A stretch of 64,000 nt of DNA from positions 1 to 64,000 of the forward strand of contig CANMDW010000011.1 of the NCBI GenBank assembly GCA_947496705.1, read 5' to 3'. Origin of the DNA: an uncultured Aquimarina sp. GTDB lineage: Bacteria; Bacteroidota; Bacteroidia; Flavobacteriales; Flavobacteriaceae. The notes under the pieces were generated by a model that did no database searches, was not told the DNA's origin, and worked only from the letters and a program-made list of their open reading frames with translations. A program made the translations under genes and the position numbers. Shown here piece by piece: positions 41,599 to 51,300 of this stretch. The first letter of the stretch is position 1. The number at the start of each line of letters is the position of its first letter.

Positions 41599-42975
41599 GA
41601 AATTAGCAAAGATATTACCCAATAGGTCATCACTTGTAATTTCACCGGTAATTTCACCAAAATGATATAAGGCTTGCCTAATATCGATGGCCATTAGATC
41701 CCCAGAAAGTCCAGAATCCAATCCATACTGCACTTTTTGGATTTCTTCTAAAGCTTTTAACAAAGCATCATAATGACGCGTATTAGTAACAATGGTTTCG
41801 TTATTGCGTAGCGCTCCTGTATTTACAAATTCCAGGAGCTTATTTTGTAATTCTTCGACTCCTGTATTTTGTTTTGCAGAAAGTAAATGAATATTCTCAA
41901 TTTCAGAGGTTAGCTGAGATATTTGATCTTTATTAAGTTTATCTACTTTATTTGCTACAATGATCAAAGGTTTTTGCGGGTATTTATTTTTAATTTTACC
42001 TACTTCAGTTTTTAACTCTTGTAAGCTATCAGCGGTTAACTGCGAACTATCAACCAGATAAATTACCACTTGAGCTTGCTCAATCTTTTCAAAAGTCTTT
42101 TGGATTCCAATACTTTCGACCACGTCTTTGGTGTCTCGTATTCCTGCGGTATCAATAAATCGAAATCCAATTCCTCCAATACTGATTTCGTCTTCAATAG
42201 TATCTCTGGTAGTACCTGCAATATCAGATACAATAGCTCTTTCTTCATTCAGCAAGGCATTCAGCAAAGTCGATTTTCCTACATTGGGTTCGCCAACAAT
42301 GGCAACAGGAATTCCATTTTTAATCACATTTCCAACGGCAAAAGAATCGATAAGACGTTTTAAAACTTTAGTAATTCGTGAGATTAGATCTTTAAACTGA
42401 GTACGATCTGCAAATTCTACATCTTCTTCAGCAAAATCTAACTCTAATTCAATAAGCGATGCAAAATTGAGTAATTCATCACGTAGTTTTTTGATTTCAT
42501 TACTAAAACCGCCCCGCATTTGTTGCATGGCTATTTGGTGAGAGGCTTCAGAATCTGATGCGATGAGGTCTGCAACAGCTTCGGCTTGCGAAAGATCCAG
42601 TTTTCCATTAATAAATGCGCGCAAAGTGAACTCACCTGCATTTGCCGTACGGCAACCTTTACGAAGTAAAAGCTGGATAATTTCCTGTTGAATATACGTA
42701 GAACCATGACAGGAAATCTCAATAGTAGGCTCTCCTGTATATGAATTGGTTCCTTTAAAAACAGATACCAGTACTTCATCTAATACCCTTTCTGCATCAA
42801 CAATATGTCCTAAATGTATCGTATGACTCTTTTGAGTGCTTAATTCTTTTCCACTAACAGATCGAAATAGAGGAGAACAAATAGCAATTGCATCTTTTCC
42901 CGAAACACGAATAACCGCTATGGCACCTGCTCCAGAGGGGGTGGCGAGTGCTACTATAGTATCTTGTGAAATCAT
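41584..42975 (-). CDS. mnmE: tRNA modification GTPase MnmE
   Basis: A 463-residue protein, full length. It has the N-terminal folate-binding domain (TIVALATPSGAGAIAVIRVSG), a helical domain, and an inserted G domain: GEPNVGKST (G1), DTAGIRDT (G3), NKVD (G4); it ends with the conserved CIGK, whose cysteine is functional. With MnmG it adds the carboxymethylaminomethyl group to U34 of certain tRNAs. The last codons are the integration site of the element. Confidence 0.97.
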   Translation of the reverse strand: MISQDTIVALATPSGAGAIAVIRVSGKDAIAICSPLFRSVSGKELSTQKSHTIHLGHIVDAERVLDEVLVSVFKGTNSYTGEPTIEISCHGSTYIQQEIIQLLLRKGCRTANAGEFTLRAFINGKLDLSQAEAVADLIASDSEASHQIAMQQMRGGFSNEIKKLRDELLNFASLIELELDFAEEDVEFADRTQFKDLISRITKVLKRLIDSFAVGNVIKNGIPVAIVGEPNVGKSTLLNALLNEERAIVSDIAGTTRDTIEDEISIGGIGFRFIDTAGIRDTKDVVESIGIQKTFEKIEQAQVVIYLVDSSQLTADSLQELKTEVGKIKNKYPQKPLIIVANKVDKLNKDQISQLTSEIENIHLLSAKQNTGVEELQNKLLEFVNTGALRNNETIVTNTRHYDALLKALEEIQKVQYGLDSGLSGDLMAIDIRQALYHFGEITGEITSDDLLGNIFANFCIGK

Positions 42976-43289
42976 ATTCTTTTACTGAATGGCAAAAATA
43001 GAGATTAATATATACACTTTAAATACGCATTGTCAAACTTTTTTTGAGGAGTTGTTTTTCTTTTCTATCTTGTGGCAGGAAGAAAGTAAGGTACTTCTAT
43101 ACAGTACTAACTTTTTTTCCTTCGGAAATAAAAAGAATAAGAGAAAATCACTGGTTTCATTTGATTAAGAATTAAATGGTCAGTTAGTGGAGTACAATTT
43201 TGTAGTAGTGTAGTTATTAAGTACTGCAAGAATTTTATATGCTAACTAAATTTAATGTCTAATCAATACCTAATTTTAATCTTATTCTT
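42976..43289. other. Intergenic region before the first protease
   Basis: 314 bases. From about 43030 onward it is similar, with gaps, to 45330-45572 upstream of the second protease (for example a GGTCAGTTAGTGGAGTACA-like stretch in both). The duplication therefore includes the promoter region. No other structure was seen. Confidence 0.6.
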
Positions 43290-45179
43290 ATGAAAAACAC
43301 AAACTCAATTAACATTAAGAAGCAACGATCATTACCTAAGCTAGGTGCTTTGCTTTTTCTGCTTTTTTTGCTTTTACCCTTTATGAATCGAGCACAAACC
43401 AAGGAACTTCCTAGTCGCTACGAAGCGTACAATATGAGTATACGATCTGAAGGTATCCAGAGCAAAAGCAGATCTGAAGTTATTACCCGAACGATATCAG
43501 AAAAAGGAGCCACTTGGTTACGTTTATTTTTGAAAGAGGTAAATCTTGGGCAAAATAGTACTTTAACTATTACCTCAGAACTCGATGGGGCCACACAAAC
43601 ATTAACAGCAACTACCATTAAAGATTGGAAAAATACAACTGCATATTTTAATGGGGATAAAGTAACGCTTAGATTAACTGTGGCACCTGGAGAAAGATCT
43701 ATTGGTTTCAATATTTTTGAAATAGGAATAGGTGAAACAGATCCGGGGATGAAATCTCAATGTGGATCAAATGATGATCGCGTAGATTCAAACGATGCAG
43801 CGATCGGAAGGATAGTACCTATTGGATGTACTGGTTGGATTATTAGCAATGGTAGATTGGTTACTGCAGGACATTGTGTAAACAGCAGGGCTCAGCTTAT
43901 AGAGTTTAATGTGCCTAAGTCTAATCCCGATCGAAGTATAGTGCATCCCGGTCCAGAAGATCAATACCCGATAGGTAATTTTGTTACTGATTATGTTAGA
44001 GGACAACCCGAAACTGACTGGGCTGTGTTTACCGCGAGCGCAAATTCGCAAACGGGGCTTACGCCTATAGAAGCTCAAGGAAAATCATTTAATGTAGTGC
44101 AAAGTGCCCCCGGAAACAGTATCACCATTACAGGATTTGGTACCGATACAGGTATAGATAATCAAACACAGCAAATCCATACTGGGCCATTATCTTCTGT
44201 CAATAATACATTTGTTAGATATAGAACAGATACTACCGGAGGGAATTCCGGAAGCCCAATAATTGATGCCGCAACCGGAAATGCAGTAGGTGTTCATGCC
44301 TATGGCGGTTGTTCGGGATCTGGAGGATCTAATTTTGGCGAAAGAGCAACAATACCTGCATTTTGGGATGCTATGGGGTTAGGAGGGACACCCCCTACAG
44401 ATACCTGTATCACCATTAATTTTAATGATTTTCAGATCAACTCTTTTTCTAATCAGGATAGTGCCGGTAATTTCTCTGTACAAGATGGAGGAACCTCATT
44501 ATCACTACAAAATAATACATGGAAGTATATCGCTTTAAATTATACAGTAACATCAAATACAGTGCTCGAGTTCGATTTTAGTAGTACTGGCGAAGGAGAA
44601 ATACATGGAGTAGGTTTTGAAAATGATAACTCATTGACATCTTCGAGGTATTTCAGGGTATATGGTACGCAAAATTATGGAGTTGGCAATTTTGATAACT
44701 ATTCGGGATCTGGAACCACAAAATATACAATTCCTATGGCAAATTTTTATGCCGGAAATATGGATAGATTGGTATTTATTAATGATAATGATGCCGGTAG
44801 TGGTAATACCTCTGTGTTTAGTAACGTAAAAGTGTATGAGGGATCTTGTGGATCCTCGGCAACTGCAGAAAGTTTAATTGCCGAATTAGAATCTGCTTCT
44901 ACGATACTCGGAAATGAAGAAGAAGGAGATCTGGCGGGATTGAAAATTACTCCAAATCCGGCTAAAAATAGCTTTTCACTACACTTAAGTCCGTATGCTA
45001 AAGGAGAGGTTATTGCGACGGTCTATACGATTTTAGGTAGAGAAAAAGGGCAAATAAAGCTTGCGCCGGGAGTGAATACGATATCGACATATAGTTTATC
45101 ATTGACATCGGGTATTTACCTTGTAAGGTTTGATAGTAATGCAGGAGAATCTACCACCCAAAAACTGATTGTGAATTAA
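43290..45179 (+). CDS. Secreted trypsin-like serine protease with T9SS sorting domain (copy 1)
   Basis: A 629-residue protein. A signal peptide ends near MNRAQ; a pro-region follows. The chymotrypsin-fold protease has His in VTAGHC, Asp in ETDWAVF and Ser in GGNSGSP. A β-sandwich domain (residues ~370-525, with GEIHGVGFENDNSL) follows, then a T9SS type A sorting domain (ITPNPAKNSF to KLIVN). It is exported to the surface or medium and digests proteins. It is the first of a tandem pair; the last ~210 codons are nearly identical in DNA to copy 2. Confidence 0.9.
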   Translation: MKNTNSINIKKQRSLPKLGALLFLLFLLLPFMNRAQTKELPSRYEAYNMSIRSEGIQSKSRSEVITRTISEKGATWLRLFLKEVNLGQNSTLTITSELDGATQTLTATTIKDWKNTTAYFNGDKVTLRLTVAPGERSIGFNIFEIGIGETDPGMKSQCGSNDDRVDSNDAAIGRIVPIGCTGWIISNGRLVTAGHCVNSRAQLIEFNVPKSNPDRSIVHPGPEDQYPIGNFVTDYVRGQPETDWAVFTASANSQTGLTPIEAQGKSFNVVQSAPGNSITITGFGTDTGIDNQTQQIHTGPLSSVNNTFVRYRTDTTGGNSGSPIIDAATGNAVGVHAYGGCSGSGGSNFGERATIPAFWDAMGLGGTPPTDTCITINFNDFQINSFSNQDSAGNFSVQDGGTSLSLQNNTWKYIALNYTVTSNTVLEFDFSSTGEGEIHGVGFENDNSLTSSRYFRVYGTQNYGVGNFDNYSGSGTTKYTIPMANFYAGNMDRLVFINDNDAGSGNTSVFSNVKVYEGSCGSSATAESLIAELESASTILGNEEEGDLAGLKITPNPAKNSFSLHLSPYAKGEVIATVYTILGREKGQIKLAPGVNTISTYSLSLTSGIYLVRFDSNAGESTTQKLIVN

Positions 45180-45211
45180 CACCAAATTTCTAATAAAGAC
45201 ATTAAATTTAT
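44541..45211 (+). repeat. 671-bp near-identical direct repeat, copy in protease 1
   Basis: Matches 46827-47497 with only two differences that I found, both synonymous (CAT/CAC near 44608 and GCG/GCA near 44936). It spans the 3' part of the gene and ~30 bases past the stop codon. The upstream parts of the two genes are much more divergent. Confidence 0.85.
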
Positions 45212-45572
45212 AGTTATAAGATACCCCGATATGTTTTCGGGGTGTTTTATATTGTCCTATAAAATCATATGTTTTGGATATTGAAAAGTAAAAATAACCA
45301 TAATAGATGTATTTTAAATTTTGATGATTAAACTTTTTGAAGAGTTGCCTTTCTTTCCTATCTTGCATATGCAAGAAGGTGAAATATTGATAAAGTAACC
45401 AACTACCCCCCCTATAGAAATAAAAGTAATAGTAGAAAACCACTGGTTTTCATCTGGCTATATGTTAGATGATCGGTTAGTGGAATACAGTTTTGTAGTA
45501 AATATGAATACTGCAATTTTTTATGCTAAAATTTAATATCTAAGTGAATATCTAATCTTTAATCTTACTCTT
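45180..45572. other. Intergenic region between the proteases
   Basis: 393 bases: the end of the conserved 3' block, the terminator, then a sequence similar to the region before protease 1. A run of seven C at 45405-45411 is unusual. No gene is seen. Confidence 0.6.
45223..45249 (+). terminator. Terminator of protease 1
   Basis: ACCCCGA-N7-TCGGGGT (45223-45243), then GTTTTAT. 43 bases after the stop codon. Confidence 0.75.
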
Positions 45573-47465
45573 ATGAAAAACCCAAATTTAACTAATGTTG
45601 ATTTCAAAAAATCCTTTAAGGGACAGAGTATCGCAGTTTGCATGGTTTTTATGCTTTTGCCATATATTCATGTCGCCCAGGATGAACTGCCACATCATTA
45701 TAAAACATATAATATGACGATTAAGTCTGAAGGTGTACAGAGCAAAAGTAATCCAGAGGTCATAACCCGAACTGTATCAGAAAAGGGGGCCACCTGGTTG
45801 CGATTGTTCTTTAAAGAGGTCAATCTAGGTAACAAAAGCACATTAACCATTGTTTCAGCATTGGATGGTGCCAGCCAGACGTTAACATCTTCGACAATTC
45901 AAGATTGGAAAAATACCAGTGCTTATTTCAATGGAGATAAGGTCACTCTCACACTTGTTGTAGCTGCCGGAGAAAAATCTGTCGGACTTGATATCTGGGA
46001 GATAGCAGTAGGTAAACCAGATCTGGTTGCCAAATCCCGATGTGGATTTGTAGATAATAGGCGTGACTCAAACGATGCTGCAATCGGGAGAATAGTACCT
46101 TCAAGATGTACTGGTTGGATCATCACAAATGGCAAATTGGTAACTGCAGGACACTGTGCAGGCGACACATCCGAAATCATAGAGTTTAATGTTCCAAAAT
46201 CAAATGCCAATAGCAGCCTTGTACATCCGGGGCCCGAGGATCAATATCCGATCGGTGATTTTGTTACAGAGTATATAAGAGGTCAGCCAGAAACTGATTG
46301 GGCAGTGTTTACAGTCAATCCTAATTCGCAGACAAGGCTAACCCCTATTCAGGCACAAGGCAAGTCTTTTGATGTAGTGCAGAGTGAACCAGGAGGAGAA
46401 ATAACGATCACAGGATTTGGTATCGATACCGGCAATGATAACCGAACTCAACAAACCCATACAGGACCTTTAACTTCTCTGGGTAGTATAGTTATTAAAT
46501 ATAGAACAGATACTACTGCCGGAAACTCAGGAAGTCCGATTATTGATGCTGCAACCGGAAATGCGGTAGGTGTCCATACCTCTGGTGGTTGCTGGCGACC
46601 CAGAGGTTCTAATTCTGGTAGAAGGGCGACCATACCTGCTTTTTGGGATGCGATGGGATTAGATGGAACGTCACCATTGTCAATGGATACTTGTATAACT
46701 TTTAATTTTAATGATTTTAAGGTCTCCTCTTTCTCAAATCTGGATAGTGTCGGTGACTTTTCTATTCAAAACGGCGGAAATTCATTATCCTTAGAAAATA
46801 ATACCTGGAAATATATCACTTTGGATTATACAGTAACATCAAATACAGTGCTCGAGTTCGATTTTAGTAGTACTGGCGAAGGAGAAATACACGGAGTAGG
46901 TTTTGAAAATGATAACTCATTGACATCTTCGAGGTATTTCAGGGTATATGGTACGCAAAATTATGGAGTTGGCAATTTTGATAACTATTCGGGATCTGGA
47001 ACCACAAAATATACAATTCCTATGGCAAATTTTTATGCCGGAAATATGGATAGATTGGTATTTATTAATGATAATGATGCCGGTAGTGGTAATACCTCTG
47101 TGTTTAGTAACGTAAAAGTGTATGAGGGATCTTGTGGATCCTCGGCAACTGCAGAAAGTTTAATTGCCGAATTAGAATCTGCTTCTACGATACTCGGAAA
47201 TGAAGAAGAAGGAGATCTGGCAGGATTGAAAATTACTCCAAATCCGGCTAAAAATAGCTTTTCACTACACTTAAGTCCGTATGCTAAAGGAGAGGTTATT
47301 GCGACGGTCTATACGATTTTAGGTAGAGAAAAAGGGCAAATAAAGCTTGCGCCGGGAGTGAATACGATATCGACATATAGTTTATCATTGACATCGGGTA
47401 TTTACCTTGTAAGGTTTGATAGTAATGCAGGAGAATCTACCACCCAAAAACTGATTGTGAATTAA
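45573..47465 (+). CDS. Secreted trypsin-like serine protease with T9SS sorting domain (copy 2)
   Basis: A 630-residue paralogue of the preceding gene, with the same plan: signal peptide, pro-region, protease with TAGHC, ETDWAVF and AGNSGSP, β-sandwich, and T9SS sorting domain. The N-terminal ~420 residues differ from copy 1 at many positions, while the C-terminal part is identical in protein. The protease specificity may thus have diverged while the export module was kept uniform by gene conversion. Confidence 0.9.
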   Translation: MKNPNLTNVDFKKSFKGQSIAVCMVFMLLPYIHVAQDELPHHYKTYNMTIKSEGVQSKSNPEVITRTVSEKGATWLRLFFKEVNLGNKSTLTIVSALDGASQTLTSSTIQDWKNTSAYFNGDKVTLTLVVAAGEKSVGLDIWEIAVGKPDLVAKSRCGFVDNRRDSNDAAIGRIVPSRCTGWIITNGKLVTAGHCAGDTSEIIEFNVPKSNANSSLVHPGPEDQYPIGDFVTEYIRGQPETDWAVFTVNPNSQTRLTPIQAQGKSFDVVQSEPGGEITITGFGIDTGNDNRTQQTHTGPLTSLGSIVIKYRTDTTAGNSGSPIIDAATGNAVGVHTSGGCWRPRGSNSGRRATIPAFWDAMGLDGTSPLSMDTCITFNFNDFKVSSFSNLDSVGDFSIQNGGNSLSLENNTWKYITLDYTVTSNTVLEFDFSSTGEGEIHGVGFENDNSLTSSRYFRVYGTQNYGVGNFDNYSGSGTTKYTIPMANFYAGNMDRLVFINDNDAGSGNTSVFSNVKVYEGSCGSSATAESLIAELESASTILGNEEEGDLAGLKITPNPAKNSFSLHLSPYAKGEVIATVYTILGREKGQIKLAPGVNTISTYSLSLTSGIYLVRFDSNAGESTTQKLIVN

Positions 47466-47497
47466 CACCAAATTTCTAATAAAGACATTAAATTTAT
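46827..47497 (+). repeat. 671-bp near-identical direct repeat, copy in protease 2
   Basis: Partner of 44541-45211, at a constant offset of 2286 bases. Confidence 0.85.
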
Positions 47498-47505
47498 TAT
47501 TGATG

Positions 47506-47537
47506 AGCACCTTCGTTTTTTGAAGGTGCTTTTTTTA
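47506..47537 (+). terminator. Terminator of protease 2
   Basis: AGCACCTTC-N7-GAAGGTGCT (47506-47530), followed by a T-run. Confidence 0.88.
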
Positions 47538-47742
47538 AATTTTGTTGCCTTGTCCATAAAATAGCATTACAGAAAAAGGGTGAGCACACTACCCAAAAAA
47601 TTAAATAAAAAAATAGTTAAGCAATATTGTTAAGCAAGCAAAGGAAACACTAATGTAAAAGTCAATAAGGGCTTGGGAGAGGCCAGAACTGCCTTTTCGA
47701 CAGTTTTGGGTGAGGCAAAATAATAAAATTCAAGAATTTTTT

Positions 47743-47785
47743 AATTAGTCCCATTTTATTGACTGTCAATAAAATGGGACTAATT
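47743..47785. repeat. 43-bp perfect palindrome
   Basis: Arms of 21 bases (47743-47763 and 47765-47785) around a single T. The arm begins AATTAGTCCC. No T-run follows. It could be an IS or MITE end remnant, or an extrusion-prone operator. Confidence 0.7.
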
Positions 47786-47830
47786 TGGAAATGAAAATTA
47801 CTAAATTTGAGTAACCAAATTCTTATACAA

Positions 47831-47947
47831 ATGATAGCAAAACCCCAAAAGTACATTGCAAACTCAGTCCTTGAGCACTTGCAATTTTATGAAAATCAGT
47901 TTTTCGTGAAAACTATTGCAGACAGCAAAAAACATCTTTTTCCTTAA
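47831..47947 (+). CDS. Short open frame, possible gene remnant
   Basis: 38 codons from ATG (MIAKPQKYIANSVLEHL and on to SKKHLFP), 21 bases after a TAAATTTG -7 box. It reads like the start of a longer protein that now stops early. Not recognised. Confidence 0.25.
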   Translation: MIAKPQKYIANSVLEHLQFYENQFFVKTIADSKKHLFP

Positions 47948-48329
47948 ATCATATATACAGTGTAAGGAAGTCTTTATTACGACAGATGCTACTTCAAAAA
48001 AAATGTTTCCCCCTTTTTTTTAGCTGATTGATGGCTCGAGGTTTCTCTTGAGCTACAGAAAATATTGTCAAATAATATATTAGAATAACGATGATCGTCA
48101 TTATTCTGATTAAGAATTGAACCAAGAAATAGTATGCTTATATGAGCAATAGACTCTTGGGTTGATGACTGTCGTTTTTTATTAAACGATTTGACGATAA
48201 TAGGTACGAGCTAATTAGAAAAGGAATCAATTCATTGATGTAAAGGCTCTATTCCTGAAATAATATAAAGTAGGAAAACTCAGGATGGATTAAAATATTA
48301 CAACAACTTTTAGATTAAAGGAAACAAAA

Positions 48330-51300
48330 ATGATCACTATGAAACCACAAACTCACTTTTTAAGAAATCTTATTTTAGAATTAGTATTATTATCAATTAT
48401 GGTAGTAGGTCCAATTGATACTTTATTTGCACAGGCTTTTCCGGGTGCTCAGGGATATGGTGCTCAGACGACAGGAGGTCGTGGCGGGCAGGTTATTCAT
48501 GTAACCAATTTGAATTCGAGCGGGCCTGGTAGTTTGAATGCCGCTGTACAAACTTCAGGACCTCGTATAGTAGTCTTTGACGTGGGAGGACAGATTACAG
48601 GAGATGTTACCATAACGCAGCCAGATCTTACTATAGCTGGTGAGACAGCTCCCGCTCCGGGAATTACAATTAACGGAAGATTGTGGACAGATTATAATAC
48701 AAGTGTAAAGAATATTATCGTTCGTTTCTTACGAATACGTCCTGATGACTTAAGTGGTCAAACAGGGGACGCTGTTCAGTTCTCTTTGGCATCCGATGTA
48801 ATTCTTGATCACATGAATGTATCATGGGGAGCAGATGAGACAATCGATCTATATGAGGCAAAAAATGTGACATTGCAATATTGTCTGATTGAAGAATCAG
48901 CTACATTTGCAGGTCACCCAGATGGGAATTTTCATAATTATGGAATGATCAATGGTCCCGATGGGCGCAATATATCTGTACATCATAACCTGTTTGCTCA
49001 CCATAACCACAGAACATCAGCAATAGCCAATGGCCCTGCAGATATTATTAACAATGTAATTTATAATGCTACCACTGGTTTTGTGCATCATAACCCTGCA
49101 AATGATGATTGCTTCAATTTTATAGGTAATTACTACAAGACCGGCCCAGATAGAGGAGATATTAATCCTTTTTGGCTTGATGATGAAATTGCACCCCTCA
49201 ATGCACAATATTATATGAATGGTAATTATGTAGATGACGCAATTGGCCCTGATACCTATCAGGATTTTTTAGATGATCCATGGAATAGCACTTATGAAGG
49301 TGTGTATTTATACAATGCTGTTCCAGGTACTGTACCTACACAATGTGCTTCAACTGATATTGCAATAGCAACAGCAGCAGACGCGTATACCGATGTATTG
49401 GCAAATGCGGGTAGTTTTCCACGTGATGTAGTGGCGAACCGTACCGTAACTGAAGTACAAAATGGAACCGGATCATGGGGTAGAGAAGTCCCATCGGATT
49501 TGATGGCTGGACTTCCTAATGGGTCTGCGCCTTTGGATACTGATAATGACGGTATGTCTGATGAATGGGAAATAAACAGAGGGTTGAATCCTAACGTAGC
49601 AGACAACAATAGTAATGATGATGGGGATATGTATACTAATATTGAAGAATATCTTCATTATCGGGCAAGTTTGTTGTTAAATACCGACCCAAACCCTGAC
49701 CCTGATCCAGATACTGAAGCACCAAGTATTCCTACTGGCTTAAATGGAGTTGCGACTAGTAGTTCGAATATCAATTTGAATTGGAATGCTTCTACAGATA
49801 ATGTAGGAGTTGTAGGATATAGTGTATCAAGAAATGGAACAGAAATAGCCTCGGTTGCAGGTACAAGTTATATAGATACGGGTTTGAATGCTTCTACAGT
49901 TTATAGTTATACTATAAGTTCTTTGGATGCAGCAGGTAATAAGTCTTCTGAAAGTAGTCTAGTGAACATAACTACTGATGCCGCATCAACCGGAGTGTTA
50001 CCATCTAAAATTGAAGCACTGATACCTGCACAAAATGCTACAGAAGTATCAACAACTACAGACCTTATTATTGATCTTAGTGGGACAGTGAGCCCAAGTC
50101 AGCAATATGCTGGCGGGGTATTTCAATTGTACAAGCTCAACAATCAAGATACACCCGTTTTTGAATATAGCTTTAATACCAGTGGTTCGGGTATATGGTC
50201 TGGTAGTGATATCATAACATTTGATATTCCTGATCTGGATCCTGGTACAGCATATATTGTATTGGCACAGTATGGATGGGTTCGAACAAGTCTAGGAGGT
50301 GCAGGAGGCTTCAGACCAGAACAAAATACCTGGGAGACCAATCGTGAAGTATGGAAATTTACTACAGCAGGAGATGTACCTTCTGATACACAAGCCCCAA
50401 GTATTCCATCTGGTCTAACCGATATAGGCCATACACATGAAAATGTACAATTAAGTTGGACAGCTTCTACAGATAATATAGGGGTAACCAGCTATACCAT
50501 GTATCGGGATGGTGTATCGATAGCAACGGATATTTTGGGTACAAATTATACCGATACTACTGTGAGTGAATCTACGAACTATAGCTATTCAGTGAGTGCT
50601 TCTGATTTGGTTGGTAATGAGTCAGTCCTAAGTGATGCTATAACTGTAACTACCGATCCAATACCAGATACTGAGGCTCCAAGTGTACCGACAGGTTTAA
50701 ATGCTACCAATACAACTACTAATAGCACGGTTTTAGGTTGGAATATTTCTACAGATAATGTTGGGGTAACCAATTATAAAGTGTACCGGGATGGAACGGA
50801 GATAGCTGTTGTTGTCGATTCAAATAGTTATACCGATAATGGACTAAGTGATTCAACTACTTATGTTTATACAGTTAGTGCATTAGATGAAACGGGTAAT
50901 GAATCTGCACAAAGTTCGATAGTAAGTGTTACTACAAATACAACTCCAACCGGAGTGTTACCATCTAAAATTGAAGCACTGATACCTGCACAAAACGCTA
51001 CAGGAGTATCAACAACTACAGACCTTATTATTGATCTTAGTGGGACAGTGAGCCCAAGTCAGCAATATGCTGGCGGGGTATTTCAATTGTACAAGCTCAA
51101 CAATCAAGATACACCTGTTTTTGAATATAGCTTTAATACCAGTGGTTCGGGTATATGGTCTGGTAGTGATATCATAATATTTGATATCCCTGATCTGGAT
51201 CCTGGTACAGTATATATTGTATTGGCACAGTATGGATGGGTTCGAACAAGTCTAGGAGGTGCAGGAGGCTTCAGACCAGAACAAAATATCTGGGAGACCA

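Larger units (their letters stand above)
47466..48329. other. Long intergenic region before the lyase gene
   Basis: 864 bases: protease terminator, a 43-bp perfect palindrome (47743-47785), a -7-like TAAATTTG at 47802-47809, and a short frame at 47831-47947. From 47950 to 48329 I see no structure beyond AT-rich sequence. Confidence 0.6.

Noticed and set aside
47662..47856. Minus-strand frame of 64 codons
   Set aside because: It crosses the 43-bp palindrome, has no family resemblance and no promoter.
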